Positions 28,997 to 38,364 of a stretch of 64,000 nt of DNA are shown one piece after another (positions within the stretch are counted from its first letter, which is position 1; each line of letters starts with the position of its first letter). The DNA is from Notamacropus eugenii. Its lineage: Eukaryota; Chordata; Mammalia; Diprotodontia; Macropodidae. The stretch spans positions 147,964,856 through 148,028,855 of the forward strand of contig NC_092875.1 of assembly GCF_028372415.1 (NCBI RefSeq), read 5' to 3'. The position numbers were made by a program, and so were the translations under genes. The notes beneath the pieces are model-generated. The model saw nothing but the letters and a program-made list of their open reading frames with translations. It was not told the origin of the DNA and did not search any database.

Positions 28997-31900
28997 GGGA
29001 ATAGCTAAGATAGTGGAGTAGAAGTAGAGACTTGCTAGAGTTCTCCCCCCAAGCCTAGCCAAATACCTATAAAAAATGACTCTAAACAAATTCTGGAGAT
29101 GCGAACCCACAGAATGATGGAGTCAAGCAAATCTCCAGCCCAAGACATCCTGGAAGGTCGAAAAGAAGCCTCTATCACACTAGGTGGGAGCAGAGCACAG
29201 TCCAATGTGGGCTGCACAGGCACAGACAGGACCTGAGCAGGCCTCAGGGGGACTAAATCACTGAAACTTATGGTGATTTCCAGACTTTACAACTCCAAAA
29301 TGTGGAGGACAAATTGGAAGGTCAGTGGAAAAAAACTGTCAGACCTGTGTGAGAGAGTAGAATGGTCCAACCTCAGCCTCAGGGTGACAGAAGGGGTAGG
29401 GGAGCCTGTGGCAGCCACAGCAGCAGCAGGGACAGTAGCAGTGGCTGTTTCTGGAGCTCTAGGTTCACAGATTGTGAGGGGATTGAGCTGCTGACAGTAT
29501 ACCCCCTCACCCTCACTGGAGGCAGAGAACTACCTTGAAAAAGAGCTCAAAAATCAAATAAATGAATGAGAAAATGAGTAAAAACCAGAAAAAGAATCAG
29601 ACTATAGAATCATACTTTGGTGACAAGGAAGATCAAAATATGTGAACAGAATATATCAAATCAAAGCTCCTCCATCCAAACCTCCAAGAAAAATATGAAT
29701 TGGTTTCAGGCTGTAGAAGAGCTCAAAAAGGATTTTGAAAATCAAGTAAGAGAAGCAGAGCAAAAATTGGGAAGAGAAATGAGAATGATGCAAGAAAATC
29801 ATGAAAAATAAGTCAGCTGCTTGCTAAAAGGGACCCCCAAAATGCTGAGGAAAATAATACCTTAAAAATAGACTAACCCAAATGGCAAAAGAGATCCAAA
29901 AAGCCAGTGAGGAGAAGCAGGCCTTAAAAAGCAGAATTGGTCAGATGGAAAAGGAGGTCCAAAAACTCACTGAAGAAAATAATTCCTTAAATACTAAAGT
30001 GGAGCACATGGAAGCTAAAGACTTTATGAAAAATAAAGAAATCACAAAACAAAACCAAAGGAATGAAAAAAATAGAAGACAATGTGAAATATCTCATTGG
30101 AAAAACAACTGACCTGGAAAATAATAGATCCAGGAGAGACAATTCAAAAATTATGGGACTACCTAAAAGATACGATATAAAAAGAGCCTAGACACCATTT
30201 TTAAAGAAATTATTAAGGAAAAACTGCCCTGATATTCTAGAACCAGAGGGTAAAATAGATATTGAAAGAATCCACCCATCACCTCCTGAAAGAGATCCCA
30301 AAAGGAAAACTCCTAGGGATATTGTAGTCAAATTCCAGAGCTCCCTGGTCAAGGAGGAAATATTGCAAACAGCCAGATAGAAACAATTTAAGTATTGTGA
30401 AAACACAATCAGAATAACATAAGATCTAGCAACTTCTACATTAAGGGATCAAAGGGCTTGGAATATGATATTCCAGAGGTCAAAGGAGCAAGGATGAAAA
30501 CTAAGGATCACCTACCCAGCAAAACTATGTACAATACTTCAGGGGGAAAATGGTAATTCTATGAAATAGAGGACTTTCAAGCACTTTTGATGAAAAGACC
30601 AGAGCTGAATAGAAAATTTGACTTTCAAACACATGAATCAAGAGAAGAATGAAAAGGTAAACAGGAAAGAGAAATCATAACGGACTTACTAAATTTGAAC
30701 TGTTTACATTCCTACATGGAAAAGTATTATTTGCAACTATTGAGAATTTTCTCAGTATTAGAGTAGTTGGAGAGATTATTTACATATACACAGAGGGCAC
30801 AGGGTAAGTTGAATATAAACAAGTGATATCTAAAATAAAGTAAAATTAAGGGGTGAGAGAGGAATATATTGGGAGAAGAAGAAAAGGAGAAATAGAATGG
30901 GGTAAATTATCTCTCCCATAAAAGAGGCAAGAAAAAATCTTTTTCAGTGGAGGGGAAGAGTGAACCTTACTCTCATCAGATTTGCCTTAAGGAGGGAATA
31001 ATATGCACACTAAATTTGGTATGGAAATCTATCTTACACTACAGGAAAGTAGACGGGAAAGGGATAACCGAAGGGTAAGGGGGATGATGGTAGAGAATGG
31101 GAGGAGGGGATATTTAGGGGTCAAAGTCAAGTACAAGTCATGTCATCATTTCTGATGGCATGGTCTTCTTTAGCAACAAGAGAAGAACACAACAATCTGT
31201 GAGTAGACGCAGCTGCCTGAATGGAAACCCAGTTAGCTAGATAACTCAACTCCTCCTCTCCTGTCTGTCTCCCCCTCCCCTTCCTTTTCCTATCCAAAGG
31301 AAGGTAAATTAGAATGGCCAGAGGTTACCCAGTTAACTTGGGGTTTACTGGCTAGATTTCTTCCCTTCCCTTTCCCCATAGAATGGACAACACTAGGCCC
31401 CTGCCCAAGATTCAGTTAAGGGCTGTTTTCTGGACCCTCCTGACTTAAGAGTGATTATCAATAGTAACTGCTGCTGCTTCCCTCCCAACTTGATTTAGTT
31501 ATTTTTTCTTAGGCTCATTAAAGGGGCCATCCCCTGATTATTTCTAAAATGTGCCTATTCACTGAATGGATGTTACCTCATCCTAAGTGAATACCTGAAT
31601 AGGCCTTGCCCTAAGGGGCCCAGGTCTCCTGGGCCCATTGCATCTTGGGTCATCTCCAGTCATCCTGATGAAAATCTGTTCACTGGATCCAGATGGCTCA
31701 CAAGGAGAAAGTGAGGCTAGTGACCTTGCATAGCCCTCCCTCACTCAAAACAAAGTCAAGTGCAAGTCATGTCATCATTCTCTGATGGCATCATCTTCTT
31801 CAACAATGAAGGATGAACACAACAACAACTTTTGAGGAGAGATACAGTCAGGAGAGAGAGTAAAATAAATGAGGGGCAGGATAGGATGGAGGGAAATACA

Positions 31901-32287
31901 CTTAGTCTTTCACATCATGATTGTTATGGAGGTGTTTTGCATGACATGTATAACCTATATTGAATTGCTTGCTTTCTCCGTGGGGATTGGTAAGGAGGAG
32001 GAAGGAAGAGAAGTTGGAACTCAAGGTTTTAAAGATGAATGTTAAAAATTGTTTTTACATGCAACTGGCAAATAAGACATACAGGCAATGAGGTATAGAA
32101 ATCCATCTTACCCTATGGGAAAATGGAGGGCAAGGGAATGAGAGAAGGGAGTTGGGGGAAGGGGTAATTGGAATGCACAATGTCTTGGGGTGGGTGGAGG
32201 AGAGAGATGGGGAGAAAATTTGGAATTCAAAATCTTGTGGAAGTGAATGTTGAAAACTAAAACTAAATAAATAAATTTTTTAAAATT
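28997..32287 (+). mobile_element. Older half-L1 (HAL1-like) element, 5'-complete, interrupted
   Basis: Flanked by a perfect 16-bp target duplication aaatgtaaaaagttag (28981-28996, 32288-32303). The 5' end (ggaatagctaagatagtgga) is the decayed form of the younger element's start. ORF1 remains at 29690-30650: MNWFQAVEELKKDFENQVRE, a coiled-coil region, KTTDLE, then DPKRKTPRDIV-like and TLRDQRAWN-like coding. It is broken by several stops and frameshifts. The ORF1 end passes directly into the 3' UTR (ggacttactaaatttgaact, gtttacattcctacatggaa), exactly as in the element at 33444. No ORF2 (endonuclease or RT) sequence is present. The 3' UTR is interrupted by a 0.7-kb composite insert (31116-31838). 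The end is an A-rich aactaaataaataaatttt tail. Confidence 0.88.
31116..31838 (+). mobile_element. Composite insert carrying two copies of the SINE/RTE tail
   Basis: Interrupts the older HAL1 3' UTR, judged by alignment with the younger copy. It opens with a tail copy (caagtcatgtcatcatttct, gatggcatggtcttctttag, 31132-31172). Then comes ~450 bp I do not recognise (for example gttacccagttaacttgggg, aggtctcctgggcccattgc). It closes with a longer copy of the same 3' end (gggtcatctccagtcatcct, agccctccctcactcaaaac, gtgcaagtcatgtcatcatt, 31648-31838). It could be one SINE-like or RTE-derived non-autonomous element with an internal tail copy, or two successive insertions. No clean target duplication was found. 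Confidence 0.55.
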
Positions 32288-32303
32288 AAATGTAAAAAGT
32301 TAG

Positions 32304-33432
32304 AAAAAAGAATCTTGGAAGCCAACAAGACATCCAGGAGAGACCTTCAAATCACAGTTAGGAAAACAGAATCAAAGAAGTCTCTTTTTCTCTCTCCTTT
32401 AGTTGACTGTAATATGGAACTACAAAAATTTATAAACCTATACATGCATTTTATTTATGATACTTATTCAATCAAATATGTCCATTGACCATGATTGTCC
32501 ATCTGGGAGTGGCCACTGATGGCAGATTTATGAGTGAGTCTAGATAGAGTGATGCAGGAGAGCACATGTGAATGGTGTTCCGTCTGCACTGCCCACATCA
32601 GTAAAATTACAAGCCCATTCCAGGATCACAGTCATTCAGTCAATCAATACTTATTGACATCTGCTCTGTCTGTCCCCTGGGTGAATTGAATAGGTATTAC
32701 TCTAAAAACAATCTTTAAAATACTTTTAATTTAATGCCTTCTCTGTATTTGTGCCCCAGGTTTGTTATATTTTTCCTATAGGTCAGTGATCTTTCAAGAA
32801 TAAAAAGTTCCCCACCCTTTTGCTGCTGGCACTAGAGTATTAAGCACCCCACCCTCAGCATGTTCCCCCCACTTAAATATGCTGTCTTTCTGTTGAGACA
32901 TACATCAGCATATCTACAATTTCCTCAGAGACTAAGCAGCATCTGAGAGCCAGAGCTTGAAGCTATTGGTGAACTACCATCTTCTTTCCCACTAGGATAT
33001 TGGAACTGGGTTCCTATTGCATAAGAAAAATTAGTAGGGATAATGCCAATCACAAAGGATTGAAATAGAAAGAAGGCAGGAGATCTCAGCTCCTGAGTTC
33101 AGACCTTGTCTTTTCCAAGTGACCTTGGATAATTGTTTAAAGCCTTTGGATCTCTGTCTCCTATGTTCTTTAACCAAGAGGGACCAGGTAAGAGCTGCTT
33201 CTCATGAAGGGGGTGAATGAAAGAGGATTTGTACCAAAATGGGTTGTAAATTAGCCTCCTTGTCCCTGTCCCCACCCAAGGAGAAATCAGTCCACCAAGC
33301 AACACTAATTCTATTGATTAAGCAGTGGTGACTGAAGGAAATGCATTGCCTATTCCAAAAGTTGATTTTGCCAAAGTAGAATTAATGCCTGCTCTCCAGT
33401 GAATTTATTTGGCGACTTTGAACTCTCTTAAG
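32304..33432. other. Mostly unassigned stretch; contains the unclassified repeat, copy 2
   Basis: Positions 32393-32500 match 24785-24895 (see that entry). The rest shows no recognisable repeat, and the short minus-strand frame at 33099-33305 has no coding features. Confidence 0.4.
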
Positions 33433-33443
33433 AAGTATGCTCC

Positions 33444-34281
33444 GGGGCGGAGCCAAGATGGCGGAGTAGAAAGACGCACATACACATAGCTCCGAACCCA
33501 CAATCCACAGAATGGCTAGAGGGGACCAACTCATGGTGAATTCTGCACCCAGAGGCCATGGAATATTGGAGCGAGGGAGATTTCTGTTCCGGAGAGACCT
33601 GCAAACCTCTCGCGGGGGGTCCTTCGCGCTGCGGACTGGGAGCTGGGACTGGGAGCAGAGGGCAGCCCTGCAGCGGCTGCGACACCATGAGGAAAAGATC
33701 CGAGCTGGCTACGGGGACGGGATCTCCAGCGGCCACGCGGGTCCCTCCACCCACAGAGGGGCCTGCAAACCTCTCACAAAAGGTCCGTCGCGCTGCAGAC
33801 GCGGAGCCCAGCCCAGACCTGCGGCAGCCGCGGCTCCGAGAGGTACAGATCCGAGCAGGCTTCAGGGACAGGATCTCCAGCGGCGGCACAAGCCCCTCTA
33901 CCCACAGGTGACGGGGGTCGGTGAGAGAGTCTCTTTGGAGGGTCGAGAGGGGAGTGGGATGCCCCCATGGCTCGGGCCCCCCCAGGAGATAGAAGCTGAG
34001 AGGCGGCTGCAGACAGGGGCTCCCCAAGCGGGCGGGAGCCTGGATCCATTGTGGAAGGTCTGTACATAAACCCCCTGAGGGAACTGAGCCTGAGAGGCGG
34101 CCCTGCCCCGACCTGACCACCTGAACTTAATTCTCACACTGAATAGCAGCCCTGCCCCCTCCAAAAGCCCTAAGGCAGGAAGCAGCATTTGAATCTCAGT
34201 CCCCAAACGCTGGCTGGGAGGACCAGGAGGCGAGGTGGGTGTGAGGAGAATATTCAGAGGTCAAGTCACTGGCTGGGGAGA
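33444..34281 (+). promoter_or_regulatory. HAL1 5' UTR, likely internal promoter with monomer-like tandem repeat
   Basis: GC- and CpG-rich in an otherwise CpG-poor window. A YY1-type site caagatggcgg lies at 33454-33464, near the very start, where YY1 fixes the start site in human L1. Two imperfect tandem units follow: 33599-33761 and 33762-33909. Each opens with cctgcaaacctctc and runs through cgcgctgc, then gatccgag, then gggatctccagcgg or ggatctccagcgg, then ctacccacag-like text. This arrangement recalls the promoter monomers of rodent L1. Promoter activity is inferred only. Confidence 0.6.
33454..33464 (+). promoter_or_regulatory. YY1-like site at the element start
   Basis: caagatggcgg matches the core (AAGATGGC) used by YY1 at the start of human L1. 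The older HAL1 has the decayed form taagatagtgg at the same place. Confidence 0.6.
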
Positions 34282-35370
34282 ATGCCCACAAAAGGGAAAA
34301 GAAATAAAACTATTGAAGGCTACTTTCTTGGAGAACAGACATTTCCTCCCTTCCTTTCTGATGAGGAAGAACAATGCTTACCATTAGGCAAAGACACAGA
34401 AATCAAGGATTCTGTGTCCCAGCCCACCCAATGGGCTCAGGCCACGGAAGAGCTCAAAAAGAATTTTGAAAATCAAGTTAGAGAGGTGGAGGAAAAACTG
34501 GGAAGAGAAATGAGAGGGATGAAAGAGAAGCATGAAAAGCAGATCAGCTCCCTGCTAAAGGAGAACCAAAAAAATGTTGAAGAAATTAACACCTTGAAAA
34601 CTAGCCTAACTCAATTGGCAAAAGAGGTTCAAAAAGCCAATGAGGAGAAGAATGCTTTCAAAAGCAGAATTAGCCAGATGGAAAAGGAGATTCAAAAGCT
34701 CACTGAAGAAAATAGTTCTTTCAAAACTAGAATGGCACAGATGGATGCTAAGGACTTTGTGAGAAAGACAGATATCACAGAACATGGCGAGAAGATTGGA
34801 AAAATGGAAGATAACGTGAAATATCTTATTGGAAAAACAACTGACCTGGAAAATAGATTCAGGAGAGACAATGTAAAAATTCTGGGACTACCTGAAAACC
34901 ATGATCAAAAGAAGAGCCTAGACATCATCTTCCATGAAATTATCAAGGAAAACTGCCCTGAGATTCTAGAACCAGAGGGCAAAATAAATATTCAAGGAAT
35001 CCACAGAACACCGCATGAAAGAGATCCAAAAAGAGAAACTCCTAGGAACATTGTGGCCAAATTCCAGAATTCCCAGTTGAAAGAGAAAATATTGCAAGCA
35101 GCTAGAAAGAAACAATTCAAATATTGTGGAAATACAATCAGGATAACACAAGATCTAGCAGCCTCTACATTAAGGGATCGAAGGCAATGGAATAGGATAT
35201 TCCAGAAGTCAAAGGAACTAGGACTGAAGCCAAGAATCACCTACGCAGCAAAACTGAGTATAATACTTCAGGAGAAAAAATGGTCTTTCAATGAAATAGA
35301 GGATTTTCAAATTTTCTTGATGAAAAGAGCAGAGCTGAAAAGAAAATTTGACTTTCAAACACAAGAATGA
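34282..35370 (+). CDS. HAL1/L1 ORF1 protein (RNA-binding chaperone), 362 aa, open
   Basis: Start chosen at ATG 34282 (MPTKGKRNKTIEGYF). The frame is open further upstream, but only from a non-ATG codon. Domains by eye: a short basic/acidic N-terminus (1-50), a long coiled coil (about 55-190) rich in Glu/Lys heptads (TEELKKNFENQVREVEEKLG, ISQMEKEIQKLTEENSSFKT), an RRM-like domain (about 195-275) with FRRDNVKILGLPE (human ORF1p NLRIIGVPE), and a C-terminal domain (about 275-360) with ETPRNIVAKFQNSQLKEKIL, RITQDLAASTLRDRRQWNRI and PRITYAAKLSIILQ. The last matches the human PRISYPAKLSF motif. Length is close to human ORF1p (338 aa). In the L1 family the protein forms trimers that bind the element RNA. 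No stop or frameshift interrupts it, while the paralogue at 29690 is broken. Translation is not shown. Confidence 0.9.
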   Translation: MPTKGKRNKTIEGYFLGEQTFPPFLSDEEEQCLPLGKDTEIKDSVSQPTQWAQATEELKKNFENQVREVEEKLGREMRGMKEKHEKQISSLLKENQKNVEEINTLKTSLTQLAKEVQKANEEKNAFKSRISQMEKEIQKLTEENSSFKTRMAQMDAKDFVRKTDITEHGEKIGKMEDNVKYLIGKTTDLENRFRRDNVKILGLPENHDQKKSLDIIFHEIIKENCPEILEPEGKINIQGIHRTPHERDPKRETPRNIVAKFQNSQLKEKILQAARKKQFKYCGNTIRITQDLAASTLRDRRQWNRIFQKSKELGLKPRITYAAKLSIILQEKKWSFNEIEDFQIFLMKRAELKRKFDFQTQE

Positions 35371-36353
35371 AGAGAACCATGAAAAGGTGAACAGCAAAGA
35401 GAAGTCATAAGGGACTTACTAAAGTTGAACTGTTTACATTCCTACATGGAAAGACAATATTTGTAACTCTTGAAACATTTCAGTATCTGGGTACTGGGTG
35501 GGAGTACACACACACACATGCACACATGCACACATACATAGAGACAGAGTGCACAGAGTGAATTGAAGAGGATGGGATCATATCTTAAAAAAAAAATGAA
35601 ATCAAGCAGTGAGAGAGAAATATTGGGAGGAGAAAGGGAGAAATTGAATGGGGCAAATTATCTCTCATAAAAGAGGCAAGCAAAAGACTTATTAGTGGAG
35701 GGATAAAGAGGGGTGGCGAGAGAAAAACATGAGGTCTACTCTCATCACATTCCACTAAAGGAAAGAACAAAATGCACACTCATTTTTATAGGAAAACCTA
35801 TCTCACAATACAGGAGAGTGGGGGACAAGGGCACAAGCAGGGTGGGGGGGAGGATAGAGGGGAGGGCATGGGGAGGAGAATGCAATCCAAGGTTGACACT
35901 CATGGGGAGGGAAAGGATCATAAGAGAATAGAAGTAATGGGGGACAGGATAGGATGGAGGGAAATATAGTTAGTCCTATACAACACAACTAGTATGGAAA
36001 TCATTTGCAAAACTACACAGATTTGGCCTATATTGAATTGCTTTTCTTCCAAAGGGAAGGGGTGGAGAGGGAGGGAGCTAAAGAAGTTGGAACTCAAAGT
36101 GTTAGGATCAACTGTAATGTTCTTACCACTAGGAAATAAGAAATACAGGTTAAGGGGTAAAGAAAGCTATCTGGCCCTACAGGACAAAAGAGAAGACGGA
36201 GACAAGGGCAGAGAGGGAGGATAGAAGAGAGAGCAGATTGGTCACAGGGGCAATTAGAATGCTTGGGTTTGGGGGGGGAGGGGATAAAAGGGGAGAAATT
36301 TGTAACCCAAAATTTTGTGAAAATAAATGTTAAAAGTTAAATTTAAAAAAAAA
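35371..36353 (+). other. HAL1 3' UTR
   Basis: Follows the ORF1 stop directly. Includes gacttactaaagttgaactg, gtttacattcctacatggaa, a small (CA)n at 35510-35535, several purine-rich G-run stretches (gggtggggggg near 35840, ttggggggggagggg near 36268) and an A-rich end. G-rich polypurine stretches are typical of L1 3' UTRs. Confidence 0.8.
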
Positions 36354-36364
36354 AAGTATGCTCC

Positions 36365-36603
36365 ATGAATACCTCTATCTGCACCTGTACAAGCAGCTGT
36401 CATTTCTCTACTGAGATTATTTCAAGCAATGCTTCATGAGGCTAGGGGGTCTTGTTGCTTCCCTAGCAACAAGAACTTGCTCCCTAAGACCTCCAGCTCA
36501 CATTTCTGTAGCCTAAACTGCTTGGAATGTGACAGCTAAAAAGGAAAAACACTGACAACATGGAAAATACCTGGGTATTCCTGTTTAAAGGCAAAATGGT
36601 TTC
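36365..36603. other. Unassigned stretch
   Basis: Host flank of the HAL1 insertion. No element recognised. Confidence 0.35.
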
Positions 36604-36604
36604 A

Positions 36605-36792
36605 ATTATGATCCCAGAGGCAGTAAGGTATAGTAGATAGATTATTTGACCTAGGTTCAGGAAGACTTGGGTCTGAATCTCACCACAGATACTTATTAGC
36701 TGTGAAATTCTGGATGAGTCACTTTGGATCATTTCTTTTTCTGTAAAATAAGGGAACTGTTCTTAGTGACCCTTAAACCTTAAATCTATGGG
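36605..36792 (+). mobile_element. MIR3-type SINE
   Basis: Sense: aggcagtaaggtatagtaga, ggttcaggaagacttgggtc, ttctttttctgtaaaataag, cttaaaccttaaatctatg. An L1 interrupts its end. Confidence 0.75.
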
Positions 36793-37352
36793 AGAAAGGC
36801 TGAACAAGTTGTGTTTTCTGATTGTGATGGAATACTACAAGAAATTATGAACTCAGTGATTTTAGAAAAAACATGAAAAGACTTGCATGAAATAATGAAA
36901 AGTGAAATTAATAGAACCAAGAGAACACTGTATACAGTAACAACAATGTTGTTAGAAGAATGAGTTTGCACAAAAATTATTTTGTTACCAATATCCTTAA
37001 CTATAAAGGACATATGAAGAAAGATGTTATCTGCAGCCAGTAAAAAAATGATAAATAGAAGTTATGTATAGAATAATTTTACATATATGTGTGTATACAT
37101 ATATACACATATACACATGCACACACATATGTATGTATACATATACCTATTTGTATCTAATATCAGTCATCAGGATGGGAGAGAGGGAAGAAAAAAAGAA
37201 TTTACTTGATAACTTTGATATATATGTAAAATGAATAACAAGTTGTACCTGATAGATTTGAAGTTTTATGTCCAATCATCTATTTTTATTATACTATGTT
37301 ATGTAAATGTTTGTTCCATAAATTAAACATAAAATAAGTAAATGTGAAAAAA
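36793..37352 (+). mobile_element. L1 3' end of an older subfamily, 5'-truncated
   Basis: Flanked by the perfect 11-bp duplication aaatctatggg (36782-36792, 37353-37363), falling inside the MIR3 end. Begins in the ORF2 C-terminus (ggctgaacaagttgtgtttt; YYK.YEL-like coding), then aaccaagagaacactgtata, a TA/CA microsatellite at about 37080-37150, and an A-run end (37347-37355). The subfamily differs from the L1s at 5283 and 17097. Confidence 0.85.
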
Positions 37353-37509
37353 AAATCTATGGGGGGGAAGCTACTATGGTTCCTGGCTTTTAAGAGCTCC
37401 AAAGTTACCCTTCGATTATATAATCCCCCATGAAATGAACATTCATCTGATTTACCCCACTGGAAAAATATATGAGTGTGTATATGATTCCACATTTGGA
37501 ATTAGAGGA

Positions 37510-37630
37510 CTAGAGCTTGTCCTGATCAAATTATTTCCCCTCTGTGGTCCTCAGTTTCTTCATCTGTAAAATAAATGGGTTAGACTAGATGACTCATCTT
37601 CCTGTTCTGAATTCTATGATCTTATGATCT
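37510..37630 (+). mobile_element. MIR3 3' part
   Basis: tttcccctctgtggtcctca, gtttcttcatctgtaaaata, tagactagatgactcatctt, gaattctatgatcttatgat. Confidence 0.72.
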
Positions 37631-37890
37631 GTAAAAGGTGATAGCCATGGGAAAAGACAACCTTACAAATTCCCAGGAACAATGATTGTGAGTAGTGTCC
37701 TGGATGTCTCAGTTTCAAAAACTGAAGTCCATCATTATGTTGGAAAGGTTATTTCATCACTGGTCACCACTAAAAGAGAAACACAGTCTTCAGGTCTAGT
37801 TGTCAAGTGATCATAGGCTGCATAAAACCCTCTGATATGTTAGAGTGGGCTACCTCTTTATAATCACATAATTGACAGAAAGGAACAAGG
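37630..37890. other. Unassigned, perhaps the RTE upstream part
   Basis: No clear element. It may belong to the RTE fragment that follows, but no motif can be read. Confidence 0.25.
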
Positions 37891-37899
37891 AACACAAGG

Positions 37900-38345
37900 T
37901 CCCACTGTGTTTATTTGTTGACCATGAAAGAATATTCGAATCAGGAGAGCAAACACTACCTTAAAAGGTCTCCTCTACCAACATGTATCCCATGCATGCT
38001 TTAAAACTGAACAAAAGCTCTTGACAGATGCATCCTTAGAGTCCTATTTGTATGGCAAAATAAAATAAAATAAAACAAGGAGACATATTCTACCTAAAGA
38101 TCTTTGTTACTGTCATGGAAGATGTTCAGATCAGAATTCAAATGAAAGAGGGGCTCTTTATAGAGGATAAAGTCTTCCAGAGGCTTCTGTTTTCAGATGA
38201 CATGGTGCTCATTGCATCTCATTCCAGAATACAGTAGACCTTCGTAAATGACATGCTCAATTACTTTGAAGAATTCAGACTAACAATTCACACAGGAAAA
38301 ACCAAGTGGATGAGAATGCCTATTCAGAATATGATATGCAGGTAG
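37900..38345 (+). mobile_element. RTE LINE, reverse transcriptase core (decayed)
   Basis: Sense. Traceable motifs: the motif A equivalent near 37913 (a FVDHERIFES-like reading of an FxDYxKAFDSV region), then FVTVMEDVQIRIQMKEGLFI at about 38105-38165, and motif C LLFSDDMVLIASHS (about 38188-38225; canonical FADD here FSDD). This is followed by MLNYFEEFRLTIHTGKTKWM. The layout and motif spacing fit the RTE clade. The reading frame is broken. It may belong to the same family as the C-terminal piece at 11780. Confidence 0.72.
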
Positions 38346-38364
38346 CTAAACAATCACCTAGCTG

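Larger units (their letters stand above)
33444..36353 (+). mobile_element. Young half-L1 (HAL1-like) element, apparently full length, ORF1 intact
   Basis: A 2,910-bp element bounded by a perfect 11-bp target duplication aagtatgctcc (33433-33443, 36354-36364). Layout: CpG-rich 5' UTR (33444-34281), ORF1 (34282-35370), 3' UTR (35371-36340), A-rich end. It starts ggggcggagccaagatggcg, close to the 5' ends of autonomous mammalian L1s. ORF2 is wholly absent; the ORF1 stop is followed by the same 3' UTR as in the older copy at 28997. It therefore cannot make its own endonuclease or reverse transcriptase and must be mobilised by L1 enzymes, as inferred for HAL1 elements in other mammals. The open ORF1, perfect target duplication and surviving CpGs indicate recent insertion compared with its surroundings. 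An individually deleted L1 is the alternative, but the shared junction argues against it. Confidence 0.9.

Noticed and set aside
33512-34069. 185-codon plus-strand frame in the half-L1 5' UTR as a separate gene
   Set aside because: It lies wholly inside the element 5' UTR and in GC-rich sequence where stops are rare. No domain and no similarity I can name.
34189-34281. ORF1 start at 34189
   Set aside because: The codon there is TTG, not ATG. The first in-frame ATG is 34282, whose N-terminus (MPTKGKRNK) fits L1 ORF1 proteins.
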